Notes: generated from the sequence alone by a model not told the origin. Counted from the first letter of the stretch, positions 42,977-52,941 are shown. The stretch is DNA of 64,000 nucleotides from Clostridia bacterium (GCA_017481495.1 JAFUPC010000093.1:1-64000), one strand, 5' to 3'. Made by a program: numbers and translations.

Positions 42977-44644
42977 ATGAGCAAAACGGTACACAAACTG
43001 ATTTCATCTATGGAAAAATGCTTCGGCGACTGTCCGGTCGACGGGTTTTCCGAATTTTCTGCGGCGCGTGCGGTACGGGGGGAACGCTTCTCGTTCCAGT
43101 GGGTATTCCGCGGTGCGGATCCGATCGATGCCAAGGAAGTCTGCTATTTCCGCGCGGAATCGGCGCTTGGGGATGCGGTACGGGCGCAGCGGGTCGAGGT
43201 GGTTCCCGTGCGGATGCCCTATTACGAGCTGCGGCACGACGACAATTATCTGCGCGGGGAGCCGGGGCTGTATCCCGATCTGCTGATGCCGGTTTCCGAC
43301 GGAACGCAGGTCTATATCACGTCGCGCGAGACCCACGCGCTCTGGATTGACGTGGATATTCCCGCGGATGCACCGGCGGGGGAATGCCCGATCCGCCTGA
43401 CGCTGGTAAACGAAAAGGGGGACGAGAAGATTTCCGCCGCGTTTACGCTGACGGTGGTCGGTGCGCTCCTGCCGGAGCAGACCTTACAGCACACGGAATG
43501 GTTCCACGCGGACTGTCTTGCCGATTATTACCAGGTGCCGGTCTGGTCGGAAGAACACTGGCGCATTGTGGAGAACTTCGTCGCCGCGGCGGTACGCGGC
43601 GGAGTCAATATGCTGCTGACACCGATCGTCACCCCGGCTCTGGACACCGCGGTCGGCGGGGAACGCACGACGGTACAGCTGACGGAGATCACCTGCGACG
43701 GCGGCGTGTGGTCGTTTGACTTTACGCGACTCGGTCGGTGGATCGACATGGCGGAGCGGCAGGGCATCCGGTATTTTGAAATGGCGCATCTGTACACGCA
43801 ATGGGGTGCCGGTCACGCGCCGAAGATCATGGCGACGGTGGACGGGGAATACAAAAAGGTCTTCGGCTGGGAAACGGATTCCCTGTCGGAGGAATACCGC
43901 ACGTTTTTGCAGACGTTTCTGCCTGCGCTGACCCGGTATCTGCGCGAGCGGGGCATTGCCGACCGCTGTGTGTTCCACATCTCCGACGAACCGCACGTCG
44001 AACATCTGGAGCGGTACGGCGCGGCACGCGCACAGGTTACGGACTGTCTGCGGGGATTTGTCATCATGGACGCGCTGTCCAATTACGATTTCTACCGCGC
44101 GGGTGTCGTGGACCGTCCGATCCCGTCGACCGGACGCATCGAGCCGTTTCTGGAGGGCGATGTGCCGGGGCTCTGGACGTATTACTGCTGTTCGCAGAAC
44201 GTGAAGCTGTCCAACCGTTTCGTTGCAATGCCCGGTGCGCGGATGCGCATTCTCGGCGTTCAGCTGTACAAATACCGGATCGCCGGATTCTTGCAGTGGG
44301 GCTTCAATTTCTACAACAGCCAGTATTCGGTTGCGCACATTGATCCCTACCGGGTGACGGACGGCGAATATTTCGCGCCCGCGGGCGACGCCTTCCAGGT
44401 CTATCCCGCACCCGACGGAACCGCCTACGAGACCCAGCATTATCTGCTCTTTGCAGAAGCACTACGGGATCTGCGACTGATGCAGCTGGCGGAAGCAAAG
44501 TGCGGACGGGAAGCCGTCATGGCGGCAATCGAAGGGAACCTGGAAACGCCCATCACGTTCACGGAATATCCCAAGGATGCGGCGTATCTGACGAATCTGC
44601 ACGAAACGCTGTGTGAGATGATCGCGCAGGCAAAAGCGGAATAA
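42977..44644 (+). CDS. DUF4091 domain protein (glycosidase-like)
   Basis: 555 residues. An N-terminal beta-sandwich (residues 1-150; HALWIDVDIPADAPAGECPIRLTL) is followed by a TIM-barrel-like part with TEWFHADCLADYYQVPVWSEEHW and CVFHISDEPHVEHLERY, and a C-terminal DUF4091 module (QYSVAHIDPYRVTDGEYFAPAGDAFQVYP ... LRDLRLMQLAE). SDEP resembles a glycosidase acid motif, so an intracellular role on glycans is plausible but unproven. GGAGGATTT precedes ATG 42977. No signal peptide. A hairpin after the stop (44655-44677, GGGTTGCCG/CGGCAACCC) lacks a T-run. Confidence 0.82.
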   Translation: MSKTVHKLISSMEKCFGDCPVDGFSEFSAARAVRGERFSFQWVFRGADPIDAKEVCYFRAESALGDAVRAQRVEVVPVRMPYYELRHDDNYLRGEPGLYPDLLMPVSDGTQVYITSRETHALWIDVDIPADAPAGECPIRLTLVNEKGDEKISAAFTLTVVGALLPEQTLQHTEWFHADCLADYYQVPVWSEEHWRIVENFVAAAVRGGVNMLLTPIVTPALDTAVGGERTTVQLTEITCDGGVWSFDFTRLGRWIDMAERQGIRYFEMAHLYTQWGAGHAPKIMATVDGEYKKVFGWETDSLSEEYRTFLQTFLPALTRYLRERGIADRCVFHISDEPHVEHLERYGAARAQVTDCLRGFVIMDALSNYDFYRAGVVDRPIPSTGRIEPFLEGDVPGLWTYYCCSQNVKLSNRFVAMPGARMRILGVQLYKYRIAGFLQWGFNFYNSQYSVAHIDPYRVTDGEYFAPAGDAFQVYPAPDGTAYETQHYLLFAEALRDLRLMQLAEAKCGREAVMAAIEGNLETPITFTEYPKDAAYLTNLHETLCEMIAQAKAE

Positions 44645-44690
44645 ATAAAACGGGGTTGCCGTACTTGCGTGCGGCAACCCTTCGCTATGC

Positions 44691-46592
44691 TTATTTGTTG
44701 TAAAGATATCGCTGTCCGGCGACAACGTCGTAGGTCAGCATCTTATGCCCGTTTGCGTAATATGCCGCATCGCCGTCGATGGGCATATGGAGGCGGATAT
44801 TATAATAGGGGATGGCGCTGTAATAGCGTTCCAGATACTGCATATACGCACTTCGCGGGGCGCCGATGAGCTGGGCGGTGGCGTTTAAGAGGTTATAGGA
44901 TGCGATACTGTTGTCGCTGCCCGCGCGGAGCATGGCGGTGTCGCCTGTGGCAAGGTCGAAGTTCGCGTAAATGAGGAACGGGGTGGAATAGAGCGCCTCG
45001 TAGTCCGCGACGTCGTAAGTTCCGACCATGCCGGACTGGGCGTATGCGCCCATGTTCGAGCCGAGTGTCGGCAGGTGGTCGCCAAACCAGACGAGAACGG
45101 TGTCACGGTCGCGGTTCTTTACATAGTCCGCCAGCCTGCCGAGCGCGGCATCCGCGTGGGAAACGCCCTGTGTGAAGTTCCGCACGGCGTTCAGGACGGT
45201 TTCATCGAGCGCACTGTTTTCAACGGTGATGGGGAAGCTTGCGTACTTGTCGGTGTACGGCTGGTGATTTTCCATGGAAATGCCGTAGAGGAAGACGGGG
45301 GGATCCGAGTTCTGTTCAAGATAATAAATGACGGAATCGACGAACGTCTCGTCCGAAATCTGCCCGCCATCGGTGGTGACGGTGATCTCGCCCGTTTGTC
45401 CGAGCGCGTAAATTTCGTCCTCAAAATACAGACTGTCGATGCCGATGTCGGGGTACGCATCCTTGCGGCAATAGAATGACGACGTATACGGATGCACCGC
45501 CATTGTTGTATAGCCGAGATCTTTATATACGGAAACGTAACTGTCCGTCTGCTCCGTGATGTACTGCCACGGGACACAGCCGGAGGGCAGGTAGTCGGTG
45601 GTCAGACCTGTCAGGACTTCAAACTCCGGCCGCACCGTGCCGCCGCCGAAGCCCGTTGTGAAGAATCTGCCGGAGACGGTATTTTCCTCGGCGCACAGCG
45701 CGCGGTAATTGGCAAGCGGATCCCGGGAAAAGGTCGTGCCTGGAAGCAGGGTCGGATCCCAGAAGCTTTCGCTCAAAACGACAATGATGTCCGGAGAAGA
45801 AAAATTCTCTGCCGCCGGGGTGTCGGTGCAGTCCGCAAGCAGGGATGTGACGGTATTTTCCGAATAGTCCTCCGGCATCTGGACGTTTGCGGACAGGATA
45901 TTGACTGTGAACGCGCCGACGAAGCCGTTGGCGGAGTAGTTGGAAGTCTGGAGCGCCATGTCCTCAAGATAGAGGGAATTTCTGTTGAGCAGACCTGTGA
46001 TCTTGTCCGGAGTGGAGACGGAGAAGACCATACATCCTGCAACGAGCGCCGCCGCGGGGATCCGCACGCTCCATGCAAGCGGCAGGGAAGCACCCGCAAA
46101 ATACACGATGACCGCCATGACCGGCACGAAGAGGATGAAGCACCAGTATAAAAGCGGGAACGGCACGGTGATGAAGTGCAGAAGCTCTCCGGCTTTTCCC
46201 GCCTGTTCAAAGAAGTCCCACGGATAGAAATAGTCTCCGGTCATTGCGTGTTTGAGATAATTGACATACGAAACAATACCGCATACGCCGCCGAAGACGA
46301 GGACGGATATCCATCCCTTTTTGCAGATGCACAGAACGCACAGATAAAGCAAATACAAGAGTCCGATGTCAAACAGCACGACCGGCATCCGTTCCAAAAA
46401 GAATGTCGCAAACCGCGCCTTGTCCGCGTAGTGGATGTATTCCATCATGAGAAGACAGTACACGGGGAGGAGTGCAAGGATTCCCCATCCGCAGATGCGG
46501 ACGGCGATGGGGAAGATTTGTCCGGGCAGGTCATGCGGCGGACGGGCGGAGCGTGGTGTATATAACTTCCGGAAAAATTCAGATGCCCGCAT
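44691..46592 (-). CDS. LTA synthase-like membrane sulfatase/phosphoglycerol transferase
   Basis: About 633 residues from ATG 46592. Five hydrophobic helices in the first 210 residues are followed by an outer sulfatase-fold domain: PDIIVVLSESFWDPT (metal Glu), FTTGFGGGTVRPEFEVLTG (nucleophile Thr in GGGT), and VLVWFGDHLPTLG (metal Asp-His). This is the LtaS/OpgB-like layout, making it a candidate for polyglycerol-phosphate or sugar-phosphoglycerol transfer at the cell surface. In-frame Mets at 46679 and 46655 would extend into the upstream lipoprotein gene by 75-100 bases; ATG 46592 behind GGGAGCGG, with a 14-base overlap, is preferred. It is co-transcribed with that lipoprotein. Confidence 0.87.
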   Translation of the reverse strand: MRASEFFRKLYTPRSARPPHDLPGQIFPIAVRICGWGILALLPVYCLLMMEYIHYADKARFATFFLERMPVVLFDIGLLYLLYLCVLCICKKGWISVLVFGGVCGIVSYVNYLKHAMTGDYFYPWDFFEQAGKAGELLHFITVPFPLLYWCFILFVPVMAVIVYFAGASLPLAWSVRIPAAALVAGCMVFSVSTPDKITGLLNRNSLYLEDMALQTSNYSANGFVGAFTVNILSANVQMPEDYSENTVTSLLADCTDTPAAENFSSPDIIVVLSESFWDPTLLPGTTFSRDPLANYRALCAEENTVSGRFFTTGFGGGTVRPEFEVLTGLTTDYLPSGCVPWQYITEQTDSYVSVYKDLGYTTMAVHPYTSSFYCRKDAYPDIGIDSLYFEDEIYALGQTGEITVTTDGGQISDETFVDSVIYYLEQNSDPPVFLYGISMENHQPYTDKYASFPITVENSALDETVLNAVRNFTQGVSHADAALGRLADYVKNRDRDTVLVWFGDHLPTLGSNMGAYAQSGMVGTYDVADYEALYSTPFLIYANFDLATGDTAMLRAGSDNSIASYNLLNATAQLIGAPRSAYMQYLERYYSAIPYYNIRLHMPIDGDAAYYANGHKMLTYDVVAGQRYLYNK

Positions 46593-47196
46593 CGTCCGCT
46601 CCCGTGCCGTTGCCGGATAAGGTGTTTTCTTCGGATGAACCGAAGACCTCTTCATATGCCTGGTACCACGAATACGCACCGCCTGTCACGGCATCGCGCA
46701 GGTCATCTCCGACCCGCTCCGCATCGAGCGTCCATGCGCCCGTCTCGTCACACAAAAGCGGTATGACCGCGCGGAACGAGCCTGTCTGTGCGGTTCCGCC
46801 GTTCAGCTTTTCCAGCGCCCATGTGGCGACTGTGGATGCGATGGCGGAATCCTCACTGTCATACACATAAAGGATGGCTTCGTTGAACAGGGTCATCAGG
46901 TCGTATCCGGTAGTATCGGCGGTGACGTTCCAGTGGGTATCGTCCACCTTTTCGGCGGAAATGATTTTATAGGTCATGCGCCGCATCGTGAACTGCTCCA
47001 TGTCGGACAGTTCTGTGATCTCCCTGCCCATGATCTCCGTCATCTGGTTTTTATCGCGTGCGATCACGCGGTCGAGAATCGCACCTGCCGCCGCTTTCTG
47101 CGCCGATGCGCCGCAGGCGGTGAACAAAAACAGCGCGGAAAGGAGCAATGCTGTCAGGATGACGGCGCGCTTTGCCGGGTGAGATATTTTTATCAT
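46579..47196 (-). CDS. Lipoprotein of unknown function upstream of the LTA-synthase-like gene
   Basis: 205 residues. Signal peptide ending LFTAC (Cys28), a helix, then a compact alpha/beta part (MTYKIISAEKVDDTHWNVTADTTGYDLMTLFNEAILY) similar in pattern to NTF2-like or DUF4878 domains of Firmicute lipoproteins. The last residues overlap the start of the LTA-synthase-like gene by 14 bases, a sign of translational coupling. ATG 47196 follows GAAAGGAACCC. Function unknown; context suggests a role at the cell envelope. Confidence 0.75.
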   Translation of the reverse strand: MIKISHPAKRAVILTALLLSALFLFTACGASAQKAAAGAILDRVIARDKNQMTEIMGREITELSDMEQFTMRRMTYKIISAEKVDDTHWNVTADTTGYDLMTLFNEAILYVYDSEDSAIASTVATWALEKLNGGTAQTGSFRAVIPLLCDETGAWTLDAERVGDDLRDAVTGGAYSWYQAYEEVFGSSEENTLSGNGTGADDAGI

Positions 47197-47298
47197 ATCG
47201 GGTTCCTTTCTTTACAAGAATACAATTATTATACCACACAACGGTGTCCAAGTCAAGTACAGTTTGGGAACTTTTCATGAAGATGATGGGGAAACGGG

Positions 47299-47341
47299 AA
47301 AAAGGACTGCTGTGTACGCGGTGGTACTTACGGCAGTCCTG
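47299..47341 (-). terminator. Terminator of the Rpn-family gene
   Basis: On -, GGACTGC (47339-47333) pairs with GCAGTCC (47310-47304) over a 22-nt loop, followed by TTTTT. Confidence 0.7.
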
Positions 47342-47369
47342 TGTATTTTGGTAAAGGAATCGGGTGAAA

Positions 47370-48281
47370 TCAGAGATTCTGATATTCCTGTGCGAATTTG
47401 TTGACGGTTTCCAAAGGGATCGAAGTCATGTCGGAGATCAGTTCATTGGTGAATTGATTCCGGCGGAACATGGAGAACAGAATCTGCCGTTCCTTGTCGG
47501 ATGCACCCAGGGCTTTGCCGCGTGCTTCGCCGCGCGTTTCTCCGATTTGAAGTCCCTCTTCATAAATATCCTGTGAATTCCATCCCATATGAATGCTCCT
47601 TTCTTCGTTTCCCTTGACAACAGACAAGCGGTCTGCGAGCAGGGATGAATACATATGCTCTGCTTTGTTACAATGAAAATCATGCATCAGGCGGCCGATG
47701 GGGTCATCTGCACGGTAGGCACCGTTGACATAATAAATATGGGTACCGTCGCCGAAGTCGATGTATTGATTGTTTAAAAAATGCCGTTCCACTTTATAAA
47801 TCGGCAGACCGTAACCCCAGATGTCGGTTTCCGTGATGAAAATGACGTAGGTATCGACCAGATTCCTGAAATTTTCTTCTTTATCCAGAAGATCTCCGTC
47901 GAGTTTGGACGAATAAAACCTGGCGCGCCGGGGAATGGCGCCGTCGCGGGAACGCTGGATCTCAATATCATAAACCTGTCCCTCCGTATCCACCGCGCGG
48001 ATGTCAAGATGGATAGAACGCCGGAAAGCACTCGTAATATCATGCTGGGTCGAAACCGATTTCACAGTGAGGTCATCGCGTTCCAGAATGATATTCAACA
48101 GATACGCTACACCCTCTTTATCCTCATGAAAAACCTCGGACATGAAGATGTCATCCATCAGGGTTGCATCTGCGACATGGATGATGGTCTTTTCCATGTG
48201 TGTTAGCGTATCGGGATCGCGCCGTCGGTATTCTTCTGCGATTGCGTAAATGTCAAATGTGTGTTTGGGGCTGTCAGTCAT
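47370..48281 (-). CDS. Rpn/PDDEXK-family transposase-like nuclease
   Basis: 303 residues. The opening LTHMEKTIIHVADATLMDDIFMSEVFHED and LNIILERDDLTVKSV match the Rpn / PD-(D/E)XK transposase family (recombination-promoting nucleases). Catalytic residues are seen as HLDIRAVDTEGQVYDIEIQ: Asp plus Glu-x-Gln. FLNNQYIDFGDGTHIYYVNGAY and the C-terminal helix GEARGKALGASDKERQILF are usual. Rpn proteins cut DNA and raise RecA-independent recombination. The ATG at 48281 follows AGAAAGGACAG. The gene is single and complete, so it may be active. No terminal repeats are seen. Confidence 0.87.
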   Translation of the reverse strand: MTDSPKHTFDIYAIAEEYRRRDPDTLTHMEKTIIHVADATLMDDIFMSEVFHEDKEGVAYLLNIILERDDLTVKSVSTQHDITSAFRRSIHLDIRAVDTEGQVYDIEIQRSRDGAIPRRARFYSSKLDGDLLDKEENFRNLVDTYVIFITETDIWGYGLPIYKVERHFLNNQYIDFGDGTHIYYVNGAYRADDPIGRLMHDFHCNKAEHMYSSLLADRLSVVKGNEERSIHMGWNSQDIYEEGLQIGETRGEARGKALGASDKERQILFSMFRRNQFTNELISDMTSIPLETVNKFAQEYQNL

Positions 48282-48447
48282 TCTGTCACTGTCCTTTCTT
48301 ATATTGTACCACAAATTCAACAGAATTGCAAGAGCATTTTCCGGCTGAAATATGAATTTTTTATGACCTGTGCAGCGGCACGGTGTGTGTTTTTTCTCCC
48401 AATATTTATAACAGATTGATATTTTTCATCGAAATTGCGGAAAATGA

Positions 48448-48476
48448 TTGACAAAAACCGCCAAATAGGGTATAAT
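48448..48476 (+). promoter_or_regulatory. Strong sigma-A promoter of the third solute-binding protein
   Basis: TTGACA (48448-48453), 17 bp, TATAAT (48471-48476), then an AT-rich start region, 64 bp before ATG 48541. Confidence 0.8.
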
Positions 48477-48540
48477 ATATAATATATATCTTAAATAACG
48501 GATATGGATTCCGTAAAATTATTGTAAAAGGAGTTTTCTC

Positions 48541-49998
48541 ATGAAACGCATTCAATATCTTCTGCTGGCGTGCCTGACGCTGGCGGCTGTGGTTTCCTGC
48601 GTCGATGCGGACAGCGGCAATACCGATGTGACGACGACGGCGGACAGCGCGACCGAAGCTGTGACCGAAACGGAAACCGAAGCATCTCTTCTGGACGGTC
48701 TTGGCGAAAAGGACCTCGGCGGGATGGTCTATACCATTTTCGACTGCAACTCGGTGCCCGGACTTTTGCAGAGCAACATTCCCGGCGACGAAATGAACGG
48801 TGAGGTCGTCAACGATGCCCTCCTGACCCGTGATATATATCTGGAAGGAAAGTACAACTGCCAGATTGAATATATGCAGGAAAACAACATCAGCAAGCTG
48901 AAGACAATGGTCTCCGCCGGTGACGACGAATGGCAGATGATCATTCATCCGCTGGCTGCGCTGAATTCCCAGGCGACCGGCGGTTATCTTGCCGACATGA
49001 ACGCCATGCCGTATCTGGAAATGGATCAGCAGTGGTGGAACCCGCTGATGTACGAAAATATGCGCCTCTACGATGCCATGTATTTCTCCTCCTCCGACAT
49101 CGCGCCCGGTATCTATCAGATGCCGTGCTGTATGGTCCTGAACCTCAAGCTGTACAATGACTACGACTATGATTTTGATATCTATCAGTCTGTCCTTGAC
49201 GGCACCTGGACGGTGGAACAGCTGCGCACGATGACCAAGGAGATGGACAATGACATCAACATGGACAACAAGTGGACGGTCTACGACGACTTCTTCGGCT
49301 TTGCCATGCACAACTCCACGGAATCCGTGCTGACCACGCTCATCGGCTGCGGTGTGCAGATGTCCGAAATTTCCGCTAACGGCACCAACGTTACCTGCAA
49401 TCTGCTCGACAACGACCATGCGGTCGAAGTCATTGAAAATGTCACCGATATGTTCCTCAAAATTACCTATACCGACGACATCAACGACTATTCCAACATT
49501 CTCTTTGAGGAAAACCGCGCGCTGTTCTTCATGCACAAGCTGGAATCTGCCGCAACGCATCTGCGTGACATGGAAGAAGACTATCTGATCCTGCCGTCTC
49601 CGAAGTGGGATGAGGATCAGGACAGCTATTATGCATTCCTGTCTCCGCACGGCTCCTGCTTTATTGCTCTGCCGCAGACGGTTGCCGGAAACGAAAATTA
49701 CGGATTCCTGACGGAAGCACTTGCAAGATATTCCCATCAGTATGTCCGTCCTGTTGCGTATGAGCTGGTCTACAAGGAAAAGGATACCCGTGACGAGCGT
49801 TCCGTTGAAATTCTTGATATGCTTCTGAACAGCATGTACATTGATTTCCAGTCCCTGTACAACTTTGGTTCTCTCAACGACTCTCTGCAGACCATCTTCT
49901 TTGATGATAAGCCTTTGGTTTCTACTGTGGAGAAGAAGCAGTCCGCGATTGACAAGGCGATTGTTAAGTTTGTGGCGAACTGGGAGCCTGTGGATTAA
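48541..49998 (+). CDS. Extracellular solute-binding lipoprotein, orphan
   Basis: 485 residues. Signal peptide ending AVVSC (lipid Cys20), a linker rich in Thr/Glu (TEAVTETETEAS), then KDLGGMVYTIFDC. VLDGTWTVEQLRTMTKEM and NMDNKWTVYDDFFGFAMHNS match the layout of the proteins at 6295 and 25568-27031. It should bind an imported sugar outside the membrane; its ABC importer is not encoded nearby. Expression should be high given the near-consensus promoter. ATG 48541 follows AAAAGGAGTTTTC. Confidence 0.83.
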   Translation: MKRIQYLLLACLTLAAVVSCVDADSGNTDVTTTADSATEAVTETETEASLLDGLGEKDLGGMVYTIFDCNSVPGLLQSNIPGDEMNGEVVNDALLTRDIYLEGKYNCQIEYMQENNISKLKTMVSAGDDEWQMIIHPLAALNSQATGGYLADMNAMPYLEMDQQWWNPLMYENMRLYDAMYFSSSDIAPGIYQMPCCMVLNLKLYNDYDYDFDIYQSVLDGTWTVEQLRTMTKEMDNDINMDNKWTVYDDFFGFAMHNSTESVLTTLIGCGVQMSEISANGTNVTCNLLDNDHAVEVIENVTDMFLKITYTDDINDYSNILFEENRALFFMHKLESAATHLRDMEEDYLILPSPKWDEDQDSYYAFLSPHGSCFIALPQTVAGNENYGFLTEALARYSHQYVRPVAYELVYKEKDTRDERSVEILDMLLNSMYIDFQSLYNFGSLNDSLQTIFFDDKPLVSTVEKKQSAIDKAIVKFVANWEPVD

Positions 49999-50226
49999 GG
50001 GTTACGGTTGTGTCCGGGGGGATTTCCGGATTCTGACAATTTGATAATATAATGGAACAGAGCTTCTGTGATGTGAGGTCGCGGGCGCTCTGTTTTGTTT
50101 TTTGGGGGATGTTGACAAGTGAAGGGTTAAGGCACTTTCTTCTCTTCGTTTGAGGCATCCCCTACAAAATCATCCGATTGCAGTACGAAATACAAGATCA
50201 GCATCATTGCCCTTCTGTTGACAACA

Positions 50227-52452
50227 TTACCCCTGCCCTGCTGTACTGCTTTTCAGTTCCAGTTCCGGGGCGAGCATCCGGCGGACGCGGTAGTCGAGAT
50301 AGGCGTTGTCGATTTTATCGATGGTACCGCCGATTAGGGGTTGGGAAGCGAGCAGGACCTTCTGGCTGATGAGGGCGCGGGTGATCATGCCGGCACCGGG
50401 GGTCTCCTCCTGGCGGAGCACAGCATCCGGGATGCCGTTTGCGTGCGGGGTGGGGTTTAAGAACAGTTTGACGGTTCTGCTGCACGGGGTCTCTGGGAAA
50501 TCGACAGTCAGGATGCAGACCGGGCGGTGCTCCTCATCGTGGGTGAAGCGGCAGGAAGCGGCGATGCGGAACGGGATTCCGCGAAAATAACAGGTGGAGC
50601 GGATGCTTTTTCCGTAGATGGAAGCCGTGCCGTCCGGGGCATATTTCATGCAAAGCACACCTGCCGGGAAGATGTGGGTGTCCTCCTGTTCCCGGTAAGT
50701 GACGAGGAGCTGTTCTGTCGGTATAGTTGAGGATGGATTCTCGGTGATAGTGCGGGAAAAGGAGAGGGAGACGAAGCCCTGCGTGTATGCGTTCTGCACC
50801 GCCTGCAAGACAACGGGGAGCAAACCGACGGCGTTTGACGGGATGACGGCGGTATCATCGGGGGCATCCTGTGTCCGGGTGACGACGGTGTGGGAGGGTT
50901 GAATCGTGAACGTGCGGTCAAGGAACGGGGCGGCTTCGGGGGGAAGCACCGTGATTTCACGGGAGGTATTCGTTCCGGCGTGGGTGTGTGCGGGGGTGTG
51001 GGACGGCGTTTTCTCGCGAGGTTCTCTGCTCTCTTTGTTTCCTCTGCCGCGGCGCAGAAAGGCGAAGAAACCGCCCTGTTTTTCGTTGGATGTGTGCGGG
51101 GGCGGTGTCGTGGCAGAGAATGCGGCGGCAGTTTCTGCGGCAAGGGCGATCTGAGCTGTGAGAAGCTCTTTTTCTGTATGCTGTCGGATTTCGACCAGGG
51201 CAAGGCGGAGGTCTGCGGCGGCTCTGGGTGTTTTTGAGGGAGCATCGGCGGAAGCTGCTGCGGCATTCGTCCGGAATGCGCGGGCATCGGGTGCGGCGAA
51301 ATAGTCCTCTGCGATGCGATAATAGGGACTTGTCTGGAACAATTCGTCATTTCCGGCGTTGGAGACGAGGATGGTGTCGGTATCCGGGTAGATCAGCACG
51401 TTCTGTCCGAGCATTCCGTTGAACAGCCATGCGCGCGGACGATCCTTGCGCGACACCCAGATCTGGTAACCGTAATCGAAGTCTCCGTAATCCTTTGGAG
51501 CTTCGGCATGGGCGGTGAGAGCATTTTTCAGATAGTCTTCCGGGATAATTTGTGTATCGCTGCACACAGAATTGTGTGTATCGTTTGACGTTTCTGCGTT
51601 TTCCGGGGAAGCGGGGGGTGTAACGATTGACGTTTTTCCGCTTTGGGGGTCGGGATTCCAGCGGCCGCCGTGCAGGACGAGCGTTGCGAGCTTTGCCATG
51701 TCCTCCTGCCGCAGATACAGACCCCATCCTCCCTTTTCGATGCCGGCGGGGCAAGTCTCCCAGAAATAGTCCGTGATGCCGAGCGGGGCGAAGAGTCTCT
51801 GTCCCGCGAACTGCGACAGTGTCATGCCGGTTTTGCGGCAAAGGATGGCGGCGAGCATATACGTGTTGAGACTGTTGTAGGAAAATGTTATGCCGGGTTC
51901 TCCTGTGATGGCGGAATTGAGAAAACCGCGGATCCAGTCCTCATCTGTCTGGCTTTCCAGTTCATTGAAAAGGATACCTGTGCGCATGGTCAGAAGATCC
52001 TCTACCGACAGATTACCCAGCCGCATTTTTGCTACTGCCGTGACCCTGTCGGAGAAGATGTCCGTGAGTTTTTCGTCTGTGGAAAGTTTTCCGTCCCCGC
52101 ACAGGATACCGATGCACAGCGAAACGATGCTTTTACAGGCGGAAAAGGTATATTTGGGAATGCGGACGTCCTGCGCACCGAACGATGCCTCACAGATGAT
52201 GCGTCCGTTATGCAGAATGGTGATGCCGTGCATCCTCAGGTCGGGATTTTTGTGCAGTTTCCGCAGAAATTCTGCTGTTGCGGCGGACGAAACGCCCTCC
52301 TCCTCCGGTTCCGCCCGGAGAAAATAAGGCGCCGGCAGCTCCGGAAACATCGGCTTTCCCATGGTGGGCGCAAGGTATGCCTGTGTCGGCTTTGCCGGAT
52401 CAAACAACCGCGACAGAAGTGTCACGGAGCGGTTGACTGCGTTGAGATTCAT
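50227..52452 (-). CDS. Large serine beta-lactamase-fold hydrolase with low-complexity insert
   Basis: 741 residues; relatives have about 350-500. The N-terminal 380 residues are a class C beta-lactamase / DD-peptidase fold: SACK (Ser104-x-x-Lys107) is the nucleophile motif, YNS (192-194) takes the place of Y-x-N, and HGG lies at about 277. Two inserts break the pattern: a Thr/Ser/Asn-rich one after HGGRWNP (about 280-312), and a Pro/His/Arg-rich one at about 455-505. The last 220 residues form an extra beta-rich domain. No signal peptide, so probably an intracellular esterase or amidase rather than a cell-wall enzyme. Start ATG 52452 follows GGAAAGGAACTCC. Confidence 0.8.
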   Translation of the reverse strand: MNLNAVNRSVTLLSRLFDPAKPTQAYLAPTMGKPMFPELPAPYFLRAEPEEEGVSSAATAEFLRKLHKNPDLRMHGITILHNGRIICEASFGAQDVRIPKYTFSACKSIVSLCIGILCGDGKLSTDEKLTDIFSDRVTAVAKMRLGNLSVEDLLTMRTGILFNELESQTDEDWIRGFLNSAITGEPGITFSYNSLNTYMLAAILCRKTGMTLSQFAGQRLFAPLGITDYFWETCPAGIEKGGWGLYLRQEDMAKLATLVLHGGRWNPDPQSGKTSIVTPPASPENAETSNDTHNSVCSDTQIIPEDYLKNALTAHAEAPKDYGDFDYGYQIWVSRKDRPRAWLFNGMLGQNVLIYPDTDTILVSNAGNDELFQTSPYYRIAEDYFAAPDARAFRTNAAAASADAPSKTPRAAADLRLALVEIRQHTEKELLTAQIALAAETAAAFSATTPPPHTSNEKQGGFFAFLRRGRGNKESREPREKTPSHTPAHTHAGTNTSREITVLPPEAAPFLDRTFTIQPSHTVVTRTQDAPDDTAVIPSNAVGLLPVVLQAVQNAYTQGFVSLSFSRTITENPSSTIPTEQLLVTYREQEDTHIFPAGVLCMKYAPDGTASIYGKSIRSTCYFRGIPFRIAASCRFTHDEEHRPVCILTVDFPETPCSRTVKLFLNPTPHANGIPDAVLRQEETPGAGMITRALISQKVLLASQPLIGGTIDKIDNAYLDYRVRRMLAPELELKSSTAGQG

Positions 52453-52941
52453 GGCGGAGTTCCTTTCCTGCGGGGATTTTTCTTTCTGTTATTGATTATA
52501 CCCAATTCCTTTTACGGCGGCATCACGGAAGTGTAAAATTTCTATGTGTAAAAATTTAACAATCTTTGATTTTTATGGTTTGGGGTGAAAAAAGATTCCC
52601 GGGAAGATGGAGGGCGGGAATCTTTTGGGGGGAGATGCGGGCGACTTATGAGATGGCGATGACGGTTTTGTGTGAGGAAATGCAATCGGATGATTTTGTA
52701 GGGGAAGCAACCTGCTTCCCGCGGATTTGGAAATCTTTCGCACCGCTGATGGATTTTATATTTATCTGGAATGTCGTTTTTGGGGGGCGACACTTCTGCG
52801 AGAGATTTTCGAGTTACCGCGTTGCGGTGACGTACCTCAATCCACAGAAGATCCATAACATCTTCTCCCCTCTCCTCAGGGGAAAAGTTTATTGTACGAA
52901 CCTTTTTGCTTGCGTTCTTTTCAGCAAACGGTAAAACAACT
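52453..52941. repeat. Gene-free stretch with MITE-like copy C (52697-52820)
   Basis: TGTAGGGGAAGCAACCTGC marks the left end at 52697, followed by AAATCTTTCGCACC and CTGCGAGAGATTTTC in the same order as copy A, but the right inverted end is missing. Farther right, AAAAGTTTATTGTACGAACC (52883-52902) has a close match at 54655-54674. No open frame here has a ribosome binding site. Confidence 0.6.

Noticed and set aside
44655..44677. Hairpin after the DUF4091 gene as a terminator
   Set aside because: The stem is good (GGGTTGCCG/CGGCAACCC) but it is not followed by a T-run in either direction, so it is mentioned only in the gene entry.
47370..48281. Rpn-family gene considered as part of an insertion sequence
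   Set aside because: No terminal inverted repeats or target duplications are seen around it; the family is usually a stand-alone nuclease.
52566..52934. 122-codon open frame on + in the repeat-rich gap
   Set aside because: It is made of MITE-like copy C and flanking repeats, and has no ribosome binding site or family match.
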